Of a DNA stretch of 64,000 bases, positions 34,823 through 47,459 are shown in pieces. Both the position numbers and the translations under genes were made by a program. Below the pieces are notes generated by a model. The model made no database searches. It worked only from the letters and a program-made list of their open reading frames with translations, and had not been told where the DNA came from. This stretch comes from Sambucus nigra (Eukaryota > Streptophyta > Magnoliopsida > Dipsacales > Adoxaceae), in the NCBI GenBank assembly GCA_949130495.1, contig OX422215.1:7975302-8039301 (forward strand), written 5' to 3'. Each line of letters starts with the position of its first letter. Within the stretch, counting starts at the first letter, position 1.

Positions 34823-36459
34823 TGACTAAGGGTGAAAAGTAGCGCGTGTCGAACGTCGATCATTGTTTTCGGTTCACCGCCTTAATACAAAAACCTAAAC
34901 TATTGACTACAATCTTTTAAGGGAGTATAGCGGCTAAGTTTGGGTATCGAAAATCCACAAAGACAAGTTGCTAGAATTTATAAGGTTTAATACTTCTTAG
35001 AATAAAAGTGTAAAAGATATTTTAACAAAAAGGAAAAGATAAAAAGAGAAAAGATTATACTAGGCAAGTGTAAATTAAACTACAATTAACAAAAAGAATA
35101 AAAACTATAGGTTGCGTCAGATATCGCTCACCCCGAGTTAATTAGTATAAAATGGTTACATGGGCTCACGAGTTATTAAGATTGCATCTTGTTTCGTCAA
35201 TTTATTAAATCATGATTTATCACACCCCTAAATTCGGATAAAAGACTAATATGATTTTGGCGTCAACAAATATCTCAGAAATTACGCACGCAAGGTCGTA
35301 AATACGGAGTATACATGATATACTCCATTAAATCTCCTAGGCGTAATAACTATGACAATACACTCGAAATAAATACGTAAACTCCATCACCAACGCAAAT
35401 CAACACGTCAACCCTAGGTGAGTATCCGATACAACCTAATTTAAATTAGCCGCTACACATATTGAATGAAATTAATTAAAGGATATAATTAATTAAGCAA
35501 CACTAAATAAATTAACTCTTAAATTATCTAGGCATGGAAGAAAATGGAAAGCATAGAAAAAACTAAATTAGGGAACAAATAAACTAGGGCAAAAATCATA
35601 AAGAGAGGGACAATGAATAGTGAAGTAATACGTACATTAATGGTGGAAAATGAGGAGAGGGGCTGAGCTCCAACAAAAATCCCCAAATATTCTCTCAAAC
35701 CCTAACATAAACCAACTAATAATGACCAATATCCCTCAAATAAAACCCTACAACATTCTTTTTATACCCCAAAACAAACCCCCAACAAAACCAAGTCAAA
35801 AGACCAAAAATAAATCATTTTTCGTCCAAATCTGATGGGACCGATTGATCTCATGTTTGGACCGATTGATCGCATGCTGGAATTTTTCCTTGGGCTGTTG
35901 ATAGCCCACTTTTCTCTCCGATCCAATTTTGACGCGTCGTACGGAAACGACTATAACTCCCTCATACGAAATCAAAATGATGCGTGGTTAGAACCGACAC
36001 GGATCTAATTCAATTATGTATATGATTAAGTTTTGAAACCCTGCAAATTATTCAGTATGAAATTACCAAAATGCGCTTGAAGTAGAAGTAAACACCAAAA
36101 CCTTCCGTAAACGGTCATAACTTCCACATATGAAGTCATAATGATGCATGGTTAGTGGCCAAGGAAAGATAATTTGATGATATACATATTGGTAACTTCA
36201 TTCCATACAAAATAGTGAGTTTTAAAATACTAAATTTCCCTTGAAGGTTCCTTTTATGATGAAACATTCCCGAAATGCATCCAACTTCACACTATGCATC
36301 CATAATACCTACAAAAGCTCAAATATACCTCATAAAACATATAAACATATAGAAAAAAGGTTATTCAATGTATGAGCTTAAATATAGGAATTAATGGACA
36401 GGAGAATGCTAGAATGTGCAAGAATAAGGGGTACTAAATGTAATATTCACGACTTATCA
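34823..36459 (-). repeat. LTR of L (3' LTR in element sense)
   Basis: It starts TGACTAAGGGTG and ends GACTTATCA, and is collinear with 39821-41455. It has no coding content. Confidence 0.9.
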
Positions 36460-38679
36460 CACTCCTTAACTTACACATTGCTAGTCCCTAGCAATAAAGA
36501 TGAATGAAAATTAGAAAAGGAGGTAGGCCAACCATAATATATATATATATCGTAGGGAACACGATTGCATTTAACTTATGCAATAAGCCGTTAAACCCCT
36601 AGGTTACCCCAATGGACGAGTGTCGGCTCGTGAGGGTTTTCAGGGATGAAACCCACAAACATCAAGTAGTTTCCTCAAAATATGCCCAATCACAACATGC
36701 GACGAGCCCAAAAGTACGAAAAAGATTTCATACATATTATTAGCACAATGAATGAATTCACACAAAAGTCCGTATTATTAACATTATAGAATGAACTTCA
36801 TGGAATTGAAACTTTAAAATCTGGGAGGGGAGCGAGCACATGCAAAGTGTGATTTGGCAAAAACTTAAATAAATCGGATACTAAATAAATCAAGCATATA
36901 TTCAATCCTCACGGGCATTACACTTATCAAATGAATTCACTCGAAACAGGGAGGTAACACACCGGACATGTGGGCATAAAGAGTAAATGTAAATGAAAAC
37001 TAGGCCGCACACATGTCACAAATGAAGAACACTATATATAAAATGAAAAATTGTAATCTCAATGAAAGATACCGCTCATTAAAAGAGGCGAAATGCATTT
37101 TCACAAATCATCAAAACTATTTTGACTTTTAAATTAAATTCACCCTAAGATCACATAGGACCTTATAGGGTTATAATATAGGTTAGGCTAGGGTACGAAA
37201 TGAAGGATATATGTACGGATTCAAAGTGTTCAGAATGAAAACTTGGAATAATGAGAAAAATGTGGGCAATAACGAAAATGGAAAACAAGTTCCATAATCA
37301 AGCATTAAGTATGACAATGGAGAGCAATCAAAGCTTAGGGAACTATACACATCACATATAAACAAACTTTCTCTTTTCTTTTCTTTTCTTCTTTTTCTCA
37401 TGTTTTCTTTTTCTTTTCACTTATCTTTTTCACTCTTTTTCACTTCTTTCTTTTCTTTACTTTTCACACTCTCACATGCCTAAATTGCAACCGCAAGACT
37501 ATAACATCATTCAATGCCAAGTAACATTCCAAACAAAGGTATGTAAGGTAATATGTATGGTTTAAAACTCCATTATGGAGTTGGATATGGGATTTTGGGT
37601 AATGAAATGAAAGGCTAATATTTAGGCTCAAAGGGGTTGGCCAGGGTAAACATATAAGGTGAGGTCAAGGCTAATATGGGTGATATAACAAAAATGGTCT
37701 ATGATCATTTCATAAAGTTTACGCAATTCTCGAGTCAAAACAATATATGAAAATCATGCTCAAGTAACACATTTAATGAATGAAATCAATGAATAAACGA
37801 TCAAATGAAAGAATAGTGAGATTATCGATGAATTCAACATTTTCAAAGAGGAAAGAGTAGTGTATACACTCACAAACAACGAAAGGTACAAAGCTTACTC
37901 GGTGTAAGTATATACAATGCAACAAAAGATTACCGAGTTATAAAGATCTTAAACCAAATCAATAAAGCAATAAAAGCGCATGTGCTCATGGGATTAAAGT
38001 TTAATTCATGAAGTTATTCATAATATCAATAATTGAAGACTAAAGTCTAATAACTTCTAAAATCGCAAACATGCATCGTTGAGTTGTCTATTGGATCGGG
38101 CAATTATTGAAATTTATCATCGGAAACAAAGGCAAAATGCCCAACAAAGGAGAAAAAAGAAAGAAAATCTTTTTGAAAATTTTAATTTTTTACAAGAAAA
38201 TCATGCTTGGAAATAACATGTAATCAAATCAAATAAACTACCAATGAATAAATAGAATATCTCATACCCCCTAACTTAAAACCTGACATTGTCCTCATTG
38301 TAAATTAAGAGCCAAGTTAAAGAGAGGAAAAGAGCGATATTACCCATAATGGAGTGATCTTCGAAAAGTACGAGTCCAAAGGTTCTACAAAACATGTTAG
38401 TACCAAAGCATAAAAAAAAGAAAGAATAATTTTTTTAACTAATTACACTAGACTATAAGTAAGAATAAAAAAGAAAAATAAAGAAAATAACAACTAACTA
38501 TTTACATCCTACAATTTTAATTTTTAATTAACTATACACTAGAAGTTTAAATTTTTGAGGGTCCACCCAAAATACGATTCACGGTAGACCCTCCCTCTTA
38601 TGCATGCCTCCCGAAAAATAATAATTCCATTTGAACAACGGAAGACATGTGTAAGGCGTAAGAAATGAACTATCCCTTA
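36460..38679. other. Non-coding interior of element L
   Basis: No ORF or domain is recognised in 2.2 kb. It contains a pyrimidine-rich tract (about 37370-37470, ctttttctttt-like) and an ATAT stretch near 36537-36552. On the minus strand this is the 3' part of the element, between its ORF and the 3' LTR. Confidence 0.6.
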
Positions 38680-39624
38680 TTAAAATTTTGGCGAGAGGAT
38701 GGGGTATTTGGATAAGACGGGTGACAAATGCACATGGGGGACAAGAAAAATTGAATTATCTCCCAAGTATTTTGAAATTGGAATGGGAGGGGGAGCAAAA
38801 GGAGGCAAGGATTCCTTCATGGAAAGCAACTCGAGCAAGTACTCCTCGTCGGTTAAAGGGTTAAATGTTTTAAAGTTCGACATCGATTCATCGTATACTT
38901 GTGATGGTGTGATAACGGAGAATGAAAAGGGGGAGGAAAGAGATTCAAACTCATGAGAGGAGTTATCATCGCTTGAAGATTGAGTTTCAAAGGAAATAAG
39001 ATCATTTTCAATGGAATATTCTTCTATGGGGGCCAAAGAAGAAATCATTTCATTGCAAATGGATACTACGTCTATTTCATCCTCACTTTCTTTCTAGATT
39101 ATAATATGGGAGAAGTCAAGAATGGTTTGTTCCAAAGTAGGCGCAAAGTCCTTATTGGGTTCAAAACATTCCTCAACTTCAAAAGTCTCGGAAGAGAAAT
39201 CGTCGTCGAATTTGAATAATAAATCCAACTCTTGCTCCCAACAACGATTTTCTTCTCGATAACGGTTTTCATATTTCTCATTTTTAAGCATGAGCAAGCC
39301 CTCTTCGAATGTCATAGGTCGAGGTGCATATTCTTGCAAATGAGAAATTTAAAAACTATAATCAGAATACTCAAACTCATTATTATAAGAATTTTGAAAA
39401 CTATTGCAATTTGTTTCAAAATTCCTATTATAAGGAATTAGAGCCCCAAAATCGTTATCATCCTCAAAATACATGCACTCCAAAGCTTGACTTTTGTAAT
39501 ACTCGCCCAAAGTCATTTTAGATTTTGCAATTTTTTGGGACTCTAAGTATTAACCAAAAGTCATAGGTTTACGGGGATTTTGAGAATTATCATAATGATG
39601 ACTGAAAGGATTGTAATAAGACAT
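38680..39624 (-). pseudogene. Unrecognised ORF of element L, three stops
   Basis: From an ATG at 39624 (MSYYNPFSHHYDNSQNPRKP) one frame of 314 codons runs to a stop at 38680, broken only by three in-frame stops (near 39548, 39350 and 39080). No indel is needed, so it was probably a real gene. The motif M-T-[FL]-[GE] recurs (PMTFG, KMTLGE, PMTFEE) near residues 21, 37 and 104. The middle is acidic (EQELDLLFKFDDDF) and the C-terminus Pro/Ser-rich (PPFAPPPIPISKYLG). It starts ~175 bases after the PBS, where gag would lie. I recognise no domain. It could be a diverged gag-like or accessory protein. Confidence 0.55.
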
Positions 39625-39799
39625 GCTTACCCCAAAGATGGCTCGATGTGGAGAATTCCACAAAGTGATGCGCACGCGAAAAATTCAAGTGTTTCTTAGT
39701 GCTCAAATGTAAAAGTACTACAAAAAGGTTAGCAAAAAATACAAATAGAAAAAAAAATACTACGAAATACTAAATCAAATAAATTCTAAAACAATCTCA

Positions 39800-39817
39800 T
39801 CCCCGGCAACGGCGCCA
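39800..39817 (-). other. Primer binding site of L
   Basis: On the minus strand TGGCGCCGTTGCCGGGGA lies three bases after the LTR end. This is the PBS sequence typical of Athila-type plant gypsy elements, as I recall. Confidence 0.85.
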
Positions 39818-39820
39818 TTT

Positions 39821-41455
39821 TGATTAAGGGTGAAAAGTAGCACGTTTCAAATGCCGATCATTATTTTCTGTTCACCGCCTTATTACAAAAACCTAAACTA
39901 TTGACTACACTCTTTTAAGGGAGTATAGTGGCCAAGTCCGGGTATGGAAAATCCACAGAGACAAGTTGCTAGAATTTATAAGGTTTAATACTTCTAGAAT
40001 AAAAGTGTAAAATATATTTTAACAAAAAGGAAAAGATAAAAAAGAGAAAAGATTATACTAGGCGAGTGTAAATTAAACTACGATTAACAAAGAGAATAAA
40101 AATTATAGGTTGCGTCGGATTTCCCTCACCCCGAGTTAATTAGTATAAAATGGTTACATGGACTCACGAGTTATTAAGATTGCTTTTTGTCAATTAATTA
40201 AATCAAGAGTTGTCACACCCCTAAACTCGCATAAAAGACTAATATGATTTTGGCGTCAACAAATATCCCAAAAATTACGCACGCAAGGTCATAGATACGA
40301 AGCATACATGATATAACCCGTTAAATCTTCTAGGCGTAATAACTAGGATAATACACTCGAAATAAATACATAAACTCCATCACCAAAGCAAAGCAACACA
40401 TCAACCCTAGGTGAGTTCAATCCAACACAACCTAATTTAAATTAGCCGCTACACATATTAAATGGCATTAATTAAAGCACATAATTAATTAAGAAACACT
40501 AAATAAATTAGCCCTAAAATTATCTAGGCATGGAAGAAAATGGAAAGCATGGAAAAAACTAAATTAGGGCACAAATAAACTAGGGCACAAAGCAGAAAGA
40601 GAGGGACAATGAATAGTGAAGTAATACTTACATTAATGGTGGAAAATGAGGAGAAGGGTTGAGCTCCAACAAAATTCCCCAAATATTCTCTCAAACCCTA
40701 ACAGAAACTAACTAATAATGAACAATATCCCTAAAATAAAACCCTACAACATTCGATTTATACCCCAAAACAAACCCCCAACAAAACCAAGTCAAAAGAC
40801 CCAAAATAAGTCATTTTTCATCCAAATCTGATGGGACCGTTCGACCTCATGTTTGGACCTATCGACCGCATGTTGGAATTTTTCCTTGGGCTGTTGACAA
40901 CCCACTTTTCTCTCCGATCCAATTTTGACGCGTCGCATGAAAACGGCTATAACTCCCTCATAAAGAATCGAAATGATGCGTGGTCAGAATCGACGAGAAG
41001 CTAATCCAATTATGTACATGATTCTATTTTGAAACCATCCAAATTATGCAATATGAAATTACCAAAATTCCCTTTAAGTAGAAGCAAACATCAAAACCTT
41101 CCGTAAACGGCCATAACTTCCACATACGGAGTCAGAATGACGCACGATCCATGGCCACAGAAAGATAATTTGATGATATACATGTTTATAACTTCATTTC
41201 ATACACAATAGTGAGTTTGAAAAGACCAAATTTCCCTTGAAGGTTCCTTTTATGATGAAACAATCCCGAAACACATCCAACTTCACACTATTGATCCATA
41301 ATACCTACAAAATCTCAAATATACCTCATAAAACATATAAACATATAGTAAAAAGGCTATTTAATATATGAGCTTAAGTATAGGAATTAATGGACAAAAG
41401 AATGCTAGAATGTGCAAGAATAAGGGGTATTAAATGCAATATTCACGACTTATCA
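39821..41455 (-). repeat. LTR of L (5' LTR in element sense)
   Basis: It starts TGATTAAGGGTG and ends GACTTATCA. Scattered substitutions and small indels relative to 34823-36459 indicate moderate age. Confidence 0.9.
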
Positions 41456-41512
41456 GTCATCATCATCATCATCATCATAATCAAGAGTTTGATTAGAATC
41501 AAGAAAATTGAT

Positions 41513-42363
41513 TTAAGGCACAACAAGATACTTAAAATCTTCATTTATTTCATTGATAGGAAATACATCATTGAGAACCTCATGAAAGGAGGTCTCTATT
41601 ACATCAAAGTGAGAGGAAACAACTAAAGGGGAAAGGGGATAAACATCAGGATTAGGTTGGATATCAGTAGTTAGCACATGTGCAGCATGCCAGTTGAGAA
41701 GGGGTGTATCAACAACTTTGATGAGGTAGGATGGATCGAATGATGTAGTCCCGAAGTGGATCATGTAGAGTGCCAACACCAGTATCTTCAAATTAAAAGA
41801 GTCATTAAAATTGCTATCTTCAAAATTCCCTGTGTCATCTATGGTCTCCTCAGTGAGTGGTTGCACATAATGTTGGGAACATTCAACCCATAGGTAGTTG
41901 TCTTGGAAAAAGATCTCCATTCCCGATTTCATCTTTTTGTCTATAGGGTCAAACCAAGGTTAAGGGAAGACAAAGAAGGGGAAATCTCTCGAGATATTTC
42001 TAGAGCATTCTAATTTTCTCTCGAGTCGAGGTTGACAGATCAATCTTAGTTCTTCTTCTGATAGTTAATAGCCCAAGCCACAGGTAGGAAAGGCCTCCTT
42101 CAACACAATAGGTCCAGTTATCTCTTGTTGCCTTTGCCCTATCCCAGTCCGAGCATGAAGTGCTTATTCTTAAACATTTGGATTGCATTGATATTTCCAT
42201 GAGGATCATATTCTGGACAAACCTTATCTTTGAAGTCGTCCCCTGATGGGAGTAGGAGTGGTTCTACCTGAAAGCCTAATAGCAGCATATCATTCACCCC
42301 GTGTTGTATCTCGAGTATCGAATTACTTATTCTTGCATTCTCGATGTTGTCACTATCTCCCAA
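41513..42363 (-). pseudogene. Protease-RT linker region of O
   Basis: The minus frames read DSDNIENARISNSILEIQHG and LLLPSGDDFKDKVCPEYDPHG (to ~42139), then MEIFFQDNYLWVECSQHY to LVVP at 41513. This is typical spacer protein between protease and reverse transcriptase, without catalytic motifs. It continues at 34822 after removal of L. Confidence 0.65.
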
Positions 42364-42896
42364 GATGGTGATAACTTGTCTATTGGCAAGAACTTTAATT
42401 TATGATGAAGGGAAGCAGACACCCCTTTGATGCTGTGGAGCCACGATCGTCCGAGCAGCAGATTAACACAGGCTGGGATATTAATGACTTAGAATTGAAC
42501 AATATGATTAATAGGGCCATCCCCCATTGCAAGCTTGATAGATCCCATTAATTCTCAATAGTTGTTGTCATAGGCACGTACGAAAACATAGGTTGGAGAA
42601 AGGTCGCTCACTTTTAATCCCAAATAGTTGAGGGTTCTTAATGGGTAAATTTTCAAAGTTGATTCGTTATCGACGAGTGAGAGGGGAACAATCTTCCCCA
42701 TAACTTCGATAGAGATATTGAGAGCATGATTGTGGTTGGGACCATTATTAGGGATTTCCTCTTTAAAAAAGGAGAACATTCGAGTAGAGGTCGAGGATCT
42801 AACTAGGTTCACTACTTCTTTTGGTGTGGTTGAGGGATGAACTGTGGGTCTTGTGAGTAGCCTGATTAGGGAATTTTGGTGCAGTTGGGAAGACAT
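42364..42896 (-). pseudogene. Aspartic protease of O
   Basis: This is a retropepsin that would cut the polyprotein. The minus frame has ALNISIEVMGKIVPLSLVDN, followed by ESTLKIYPLRTL. The active-site triad normally D-[NS]-G-S reads D-N-E-S, a glycine to glutamate change that should inactivate it. Downstream PACVNLLLGRSWLHSIKGVS matches the conserved LLGRPW...A/G block. Stops occur near 42553 and 42500. T appears to have lost this domain. Confidence 0.82.
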
Positions 42897-45171
42897 GAAA
42901 AGTCCCCATAGAGTGATGTTGTCTTGAGTTTTCTTCAGTTGATCAAGGAACTTGATTTATTCAAGGGTCATTTCTGGCATAGGGAGATTCTCAACACCTT
43001 TCCCTTTATCACTTGCTAATGGTTGTAAGCCCGAGTTCTGGTAATATTTCCCTGACCTGGTCATGTGGTTCACGAAAGAGGGGAAAAATAGAAATCCTAT
43101 TTCATCATCGATGTCGAGTTGCTCAACTACCTAGTTAATCTCTCCTAGAAGATCCTCGAATGATATCATTTCACATAAGTTAGCTATCAGACTAGTCTTT
43201 CTTGAATATGGCTCTTCATCTGAAACCTCGGAATCATCTCCCCATATGGTGGCCATGATATTATCTTTTCATGCAAAGTCAATACACTCTATAACTTCTA
43301 TATCCATTTCATATAATTCCTCCCATTCGATAGGGAAATGTAAAACTGAGGGGACCAGGTGCCCTTGTAATTTTAAATCATCGAGCATCTCGAATACGCT
43401 ACAAATATCACCAATCTGTTAAAGCAAAACTTCCATTATCTGGACTAGGTCATCTAGACTGACTTCATCGGTTGCCACTACCCAGTTGTCTAACTCTCGA
43501 GCCCATTTTCGAGCTTATAAGAATAACCCACTAAATCTCTGACAGTCAATGGTTATCTGGGAGGGAAATTTCAGGCTGAACTCTTGGAGTTGGTTCAACA
43601 CTTTTGATAATTCCATGTCTTTACCTCCAGAACGGGTTTGGACAGCGATGCGGGCTCTAGTGAGGAGTGATAAGGTTTGAACGACAAGGTTGTTAGGGTG
43701 TAAGAGGAAACAAGGGAATATTTGGAGATGTTGAGGAGAGTATATGGGTATGACTGATGATTTACTTGTTATGATTTGGGTAGATGGGTCGAGTTTTGAG
43801 TTTTCTTCTAAGAATATGGCATTTGTGTGACTGGGGAGTGGATTATGGGTAGTGTTTGGTTTTGGATTAGCTGATGGGGCGATGAGACCCTGGTCAATCA
43901 GGCTTTGGATTGTGTTTTGAACATGGAAACAATGGTCAGTGGTATGGCCAGCAGTTTAGTGATAGTCACAATGGGCATCAGGTTTGAAATTCTTTGGAAG
44001 CGGGTTTGGTAATGGGTGAGGGTTCGAGGGTTTGATTAGGTTTTGGTTCAAGAGTGACTGGTAGAATTTGGAGAGAGGAGCTTGGAGCTCAGTATGTTCT
44101 TTTTGGATTGGGTTTGGGTGAGTTTTTGGTGCCCATGAAGAGGCAGACTGCGAGATATCATTGATGGTAGAGACTGAGGTATTAGCAGGCTTTTCAAATT
44201 TTCTAGGAGAAAATTGTTCAGAGACTTTTTTCAGTTCGACTTCTGTCTTGGCAAGTCCTTCTTAAATTTCTACTCCTGCTTCTGGGAAGTCTCGGAAGTG
44301 AGGGTAATACTATCCTCCTATTATTGCTCGGAAATGAGTTAGAAAGTTCTTCTTCATAATGCTGACTTGTTCTTCTTCGGAGGGCCGATTAGTCATGATA
44401 GCTAATTTTTCTCTCCACCTTGCTATAGAGTTGCTGACTGATTCCCCAGGATTCTATTTTAGTATCTCTTAGTCACGGCGTAACCTCTAGCTCTTCGTTG
44501 TACTTGTATTGGTACATAAACTCACGGGCAACGTCCTCCTAACTACGAATTCTAGATTCTTCAAGGAATAAGAACCAATGGAGGGCGCTATCCTTTAAAG
44601 TTTGTTGGATCATTTGAGCCATTATTTCTTTGAAAGCTCCTATGAGAGTCATGGCTCGATGATAGCTACGGAGATGAACAATCGGGGGTCCATTGCCTCC
44701 AAACTTCTCGATATTGGGCATCTTGAATTTTTCTGGTAACCTGACTTTAGGATAGGGAGACGTGTGGGTGTAGTCCATGTAATTCCCAGAGATTCGAACC
44801 TGGTCAAATTTCTTGGCTAGAATTTTGAGGTCTTACTTGATCTTGTTCAGTTCTTCCCCTTTCGGATCAATTGTTATGGGTAAATTAATCCCAGTCTGAG
44901 AAAGGTTTGGCATAGAAAGCTGGGATGGTGGCGTCCCATTAGCAGGAGGAGCACGCGGAGCATGATGGTATTCTTGAGGAACCTAGATAGGTTCGGGTGC
45001 GAAAGGACCCATGGCGCGAGGGAAAATGACCTCAAGATCTTCGGGGACAGGGACCTAGTTTCTTTGAATCTCATGAACCTCAGTTTGAAGGTTATCAGTT
45101 TTGGCAATGAGCTGAGCCAGAATTATCAACAAATCCGGTTGTACATTCGACACTTGATCCGTATTCTCCAT
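42897..45171 (-). pseudogene. gag of O
   Basis: The start is MENTDQVSNVQPDLL at 45171. The capsid region has PYPKVRLPEKFKMPNIEKFG, with ALHWFLFLEE near 44570. A CCHC-like knuckle (CDYH, a stop, TAGHTTDHCFHVQ) lies at about 43925-43990. Acidic linker sequence leads toward protease. There are many stops, so this is a decayed pseudogene. Confidence 0.75.
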
Positions 45172-46469
45172 GGAAGGCAGGTGAGTTTCAAACTCGAAGG
45201 AAATAAAGGGACTGATAGAACTTCGAGGTAGTTCGGCTGAAGATCGAAGCCAATAGGAAGCCAGGGTAAGGGTCTGTGATTGACCTGAGAAGTAGAAAAA
45301 ATAGAATTTATTTCTGGAAAGGGAAAAAGGGAACTTGTTATTTTTGGAAAAAGGAAGAAAATATTTTTGACATTTTTGGAAAAGAGGAGAACGAAAATGT
45401 TTTTGGTATTTTTGATAAAAGAGGAAAATGTTTTTGGACGCTTTTTGCGAAAAAAGAGAGGGGAAGATACTGGAGATGGGTCTCAGCGTGATTATTATGT
45501 TTATTAGGTTCTCACTTGTATTAAATTCTCCTAAATACAAAATAAAATACAGGAGGGCACCCAAGAGTGAAAAAATTGGGTTTGTAACATATGTAAAGCT
45601 AGGGTTGGACTTGTAACCAGTCTTACGGGCAGGGTCCCATTTTAAAAATGCACAAAAATTTGGGCTACAGGCTGACCCAGAATTTCGAACGAGTTTCGGG
45701 TCAAAATCAGAAATCTAACTTGGGTGTCCTAGGCTTTGACACCTGTATGCGGGTATGCAGTTTGGTTGGGTGAATCGGAAAGGGTTCCCTCCTTTGGCGT
45801 GATTTTCACGATATACATATTGCTTTTTTAGGGCAATTGGTATGTGTGGACAAGCCATTTGATATACCTGAGTGTACGTGAATTGCCTCATTATATACCT
45901 CGTGGGGACGGTACATGTGAGAGCGAATTCAATACACTCGACGTACGTGAATAAATTCCCTACGATAAACCTCCTGTCATGACTTCGGTCAAGAGGTACG
46001 ATGCAGGGGAACCGTTCAATATACATCTAAGGTACTTGGCCAATGGAGGGTGAGAGTCATATACTTTAGGCTAACTGTGCCCTGCCGGACCAGCGCCCAA
46101 CACGAAGTGACCCTCCAGTTACGGGACAAAATTTGGTAAATAATAATGCTCTTTGGTGATGTCGTGTGAATCATGCATGATTCTCTTTTTAGTATCTTAT
46201 GATGAGAGTATCTTTCTTTATCATGCCAAATAAGGAGCAAAGTACAAGTACCAAAAGTTTACTAAGCATGGATAAGTGGTGTGTGCAACATTTGGATATA
46301 TGTGATCCTAGGTGCACGTGCTGTGAAGTATCCATGGAGAATCTTCTACAATTGTGTGAATAGAAGTATAAGCATAAGGTACACATGAATAATAAAGGGG
46401 AATATCCAAATAGGGAATATACAAGAAAAAACAACCATGTAAATAGAGTCTAGCTCTCTTAAACGTTTT
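45172..46469 (-). other. Leader region of O between PBS and gag
   Basis: About 1.3 kb without a convincing gene. A Phe/Lys-rich ORF runs into gag from 45564 and looks like chance coding over purine-rich repeats (45290-45470). Long leaders are common in Ogre-like elements, which may carry an extra ORF here; I see no clear one. Confidence 0.5.
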
Positions 46470-46486
46470 CCCCAGCAGAGTCGCCA
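46470..46486 (-). other. Primer binding site of O
   Basis: On the minus strand TGGCGACTCTGCTGGGG adjoins the LTR end at about 46490. The same motif is, as I recall, the PBS of Ogre-type elements. Confidence 0.75.
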
Positions 46487-47019
46487 TTGTGGCCATCCCG
46501 GTCGGCGCGGCGCTCGCTCCGGGTGGAGAAAGGAGAAAAAGGATCCCCCCTCCCCGGGGATGGAGGTTGCATCACGGTCTCACACCCTTCTCTTCGAAAA
46601 TGGGGCTTCGACCGTCATCGGTGTGGGGTGAATGTAAAGAGATAGAGTCGGCAACCTATTTTGCTCAAAACAGGCAAAAGAATATGTTGCCACTTTCAGG
46701 AGAGCGGCATCAAGGAAAAAACTGATGCATGCGAAACCAATAGATAGGAGGTCCGGGGGCTAAGTTACGAAATGGGAAGGTGTTAGGCACCCATCCCGCC
46801 CTTTCGGTCTCTCATGGGAAAATGTTGTATTTTCCTTTTTATCCCCGTGAACTGTATGCATGTGTTTATATAATGGAGATTGGAATCGTTCGACCCATAC
46901 CATGGAAAAGATAGGGTGAGGTCATCCATAGGAATATTCCCAAAATAATAACAAATGTAAAAGATAAAATATGAGCATTCATCGCGATATTGATCATTAT
47001 TGGGAAACGATAATGTGTG

Positions 47020-47025
47020 AAATGA

Positions 47026-47060
<35 letters not shown>
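47020..47060. repeat. AT microsatellite flanking the MITE
   Basis: An (AT)n tract lies directly left of the foldback; a shorter one lies right of it (47460-47470). The insertion therefore has TA-rich flanks. Confidence 0.9.
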
Positions 47061-47063
<3 letters not shown>

Positions 47064-47459
47064 CTTCTCTTAAACGGACGTCCGTTTTTGGACTAAAAAA
47101 AGACTAAAACGATTTGATTTTTTAAAAATAGTGAAATGCATTTTTTTGAGTTGATATTTTATGAGATATATAGACATACACGGGTACCCCCAAAAACAAA
47201 ATCAGCTTAAAATGAATTTGTTTGCTATTTAAAAAAAATCTTTCAAATTTTTCTAGCTCAAACCCAAACATATATTGACAAATTTTGAAAGATTTTTTTA
47301 AAATAGCAAAAAAATTCATTTTGAGCTGATTTTTTTGGGGGGTACCCATGTATGTCTATATATCTCATAAAAAATCAACTCAAAAAAATGCATTTTACTA
47401 TTTTTTTAAAATCAATCCATTTTAGTCCTTTTTTGGAGGTCCTCTTAAGAGAATTCTTG
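47061..47459. mobile_element. Foldback MITE with ~185-bp inverted repeats
   Basis: The left arm (about 47061-47247) and right arm (about 47275-47459) are near-perfect inverted complements: ttctcttaa ... atgcattttttt ... gagatatatagacatac ... gggtaccccc. The central loop is ~25 bp. There is no ORF. TA-rich flanks suggest a TA target duplication, as in mariner-type MITEs, but the class is unproven. Confidence 0.88.

Larger units (their letters stand above)
34823..41455 (-). mobile_element. Element L: large non-autonomous LTR element (LARD-like)
   Basis: Direct LTRs of ~1.64 kb (34823-36459 and 39821-41455) flank 3.36 kb with no gag-pol domain. The target duplication is gtcgt (34818-34822) against gtcat (41456-41460). 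PBS and a broken ORF place it on the minus strand. It interrupts O's pol. By LTR comparison it looks older than T. It would need enzymes from another element; the PBS resembles that of Athila/Tat relatives. Confidence 0.88.

Noticed and set aside
45055..45564. 169-codon minus-strand ORF as a separate 5' gene of O
   Set aside because: Its N-terminal half is Phe/Lys-rich translation of purine-rich repeats; only the part from 45171 looks like gag.
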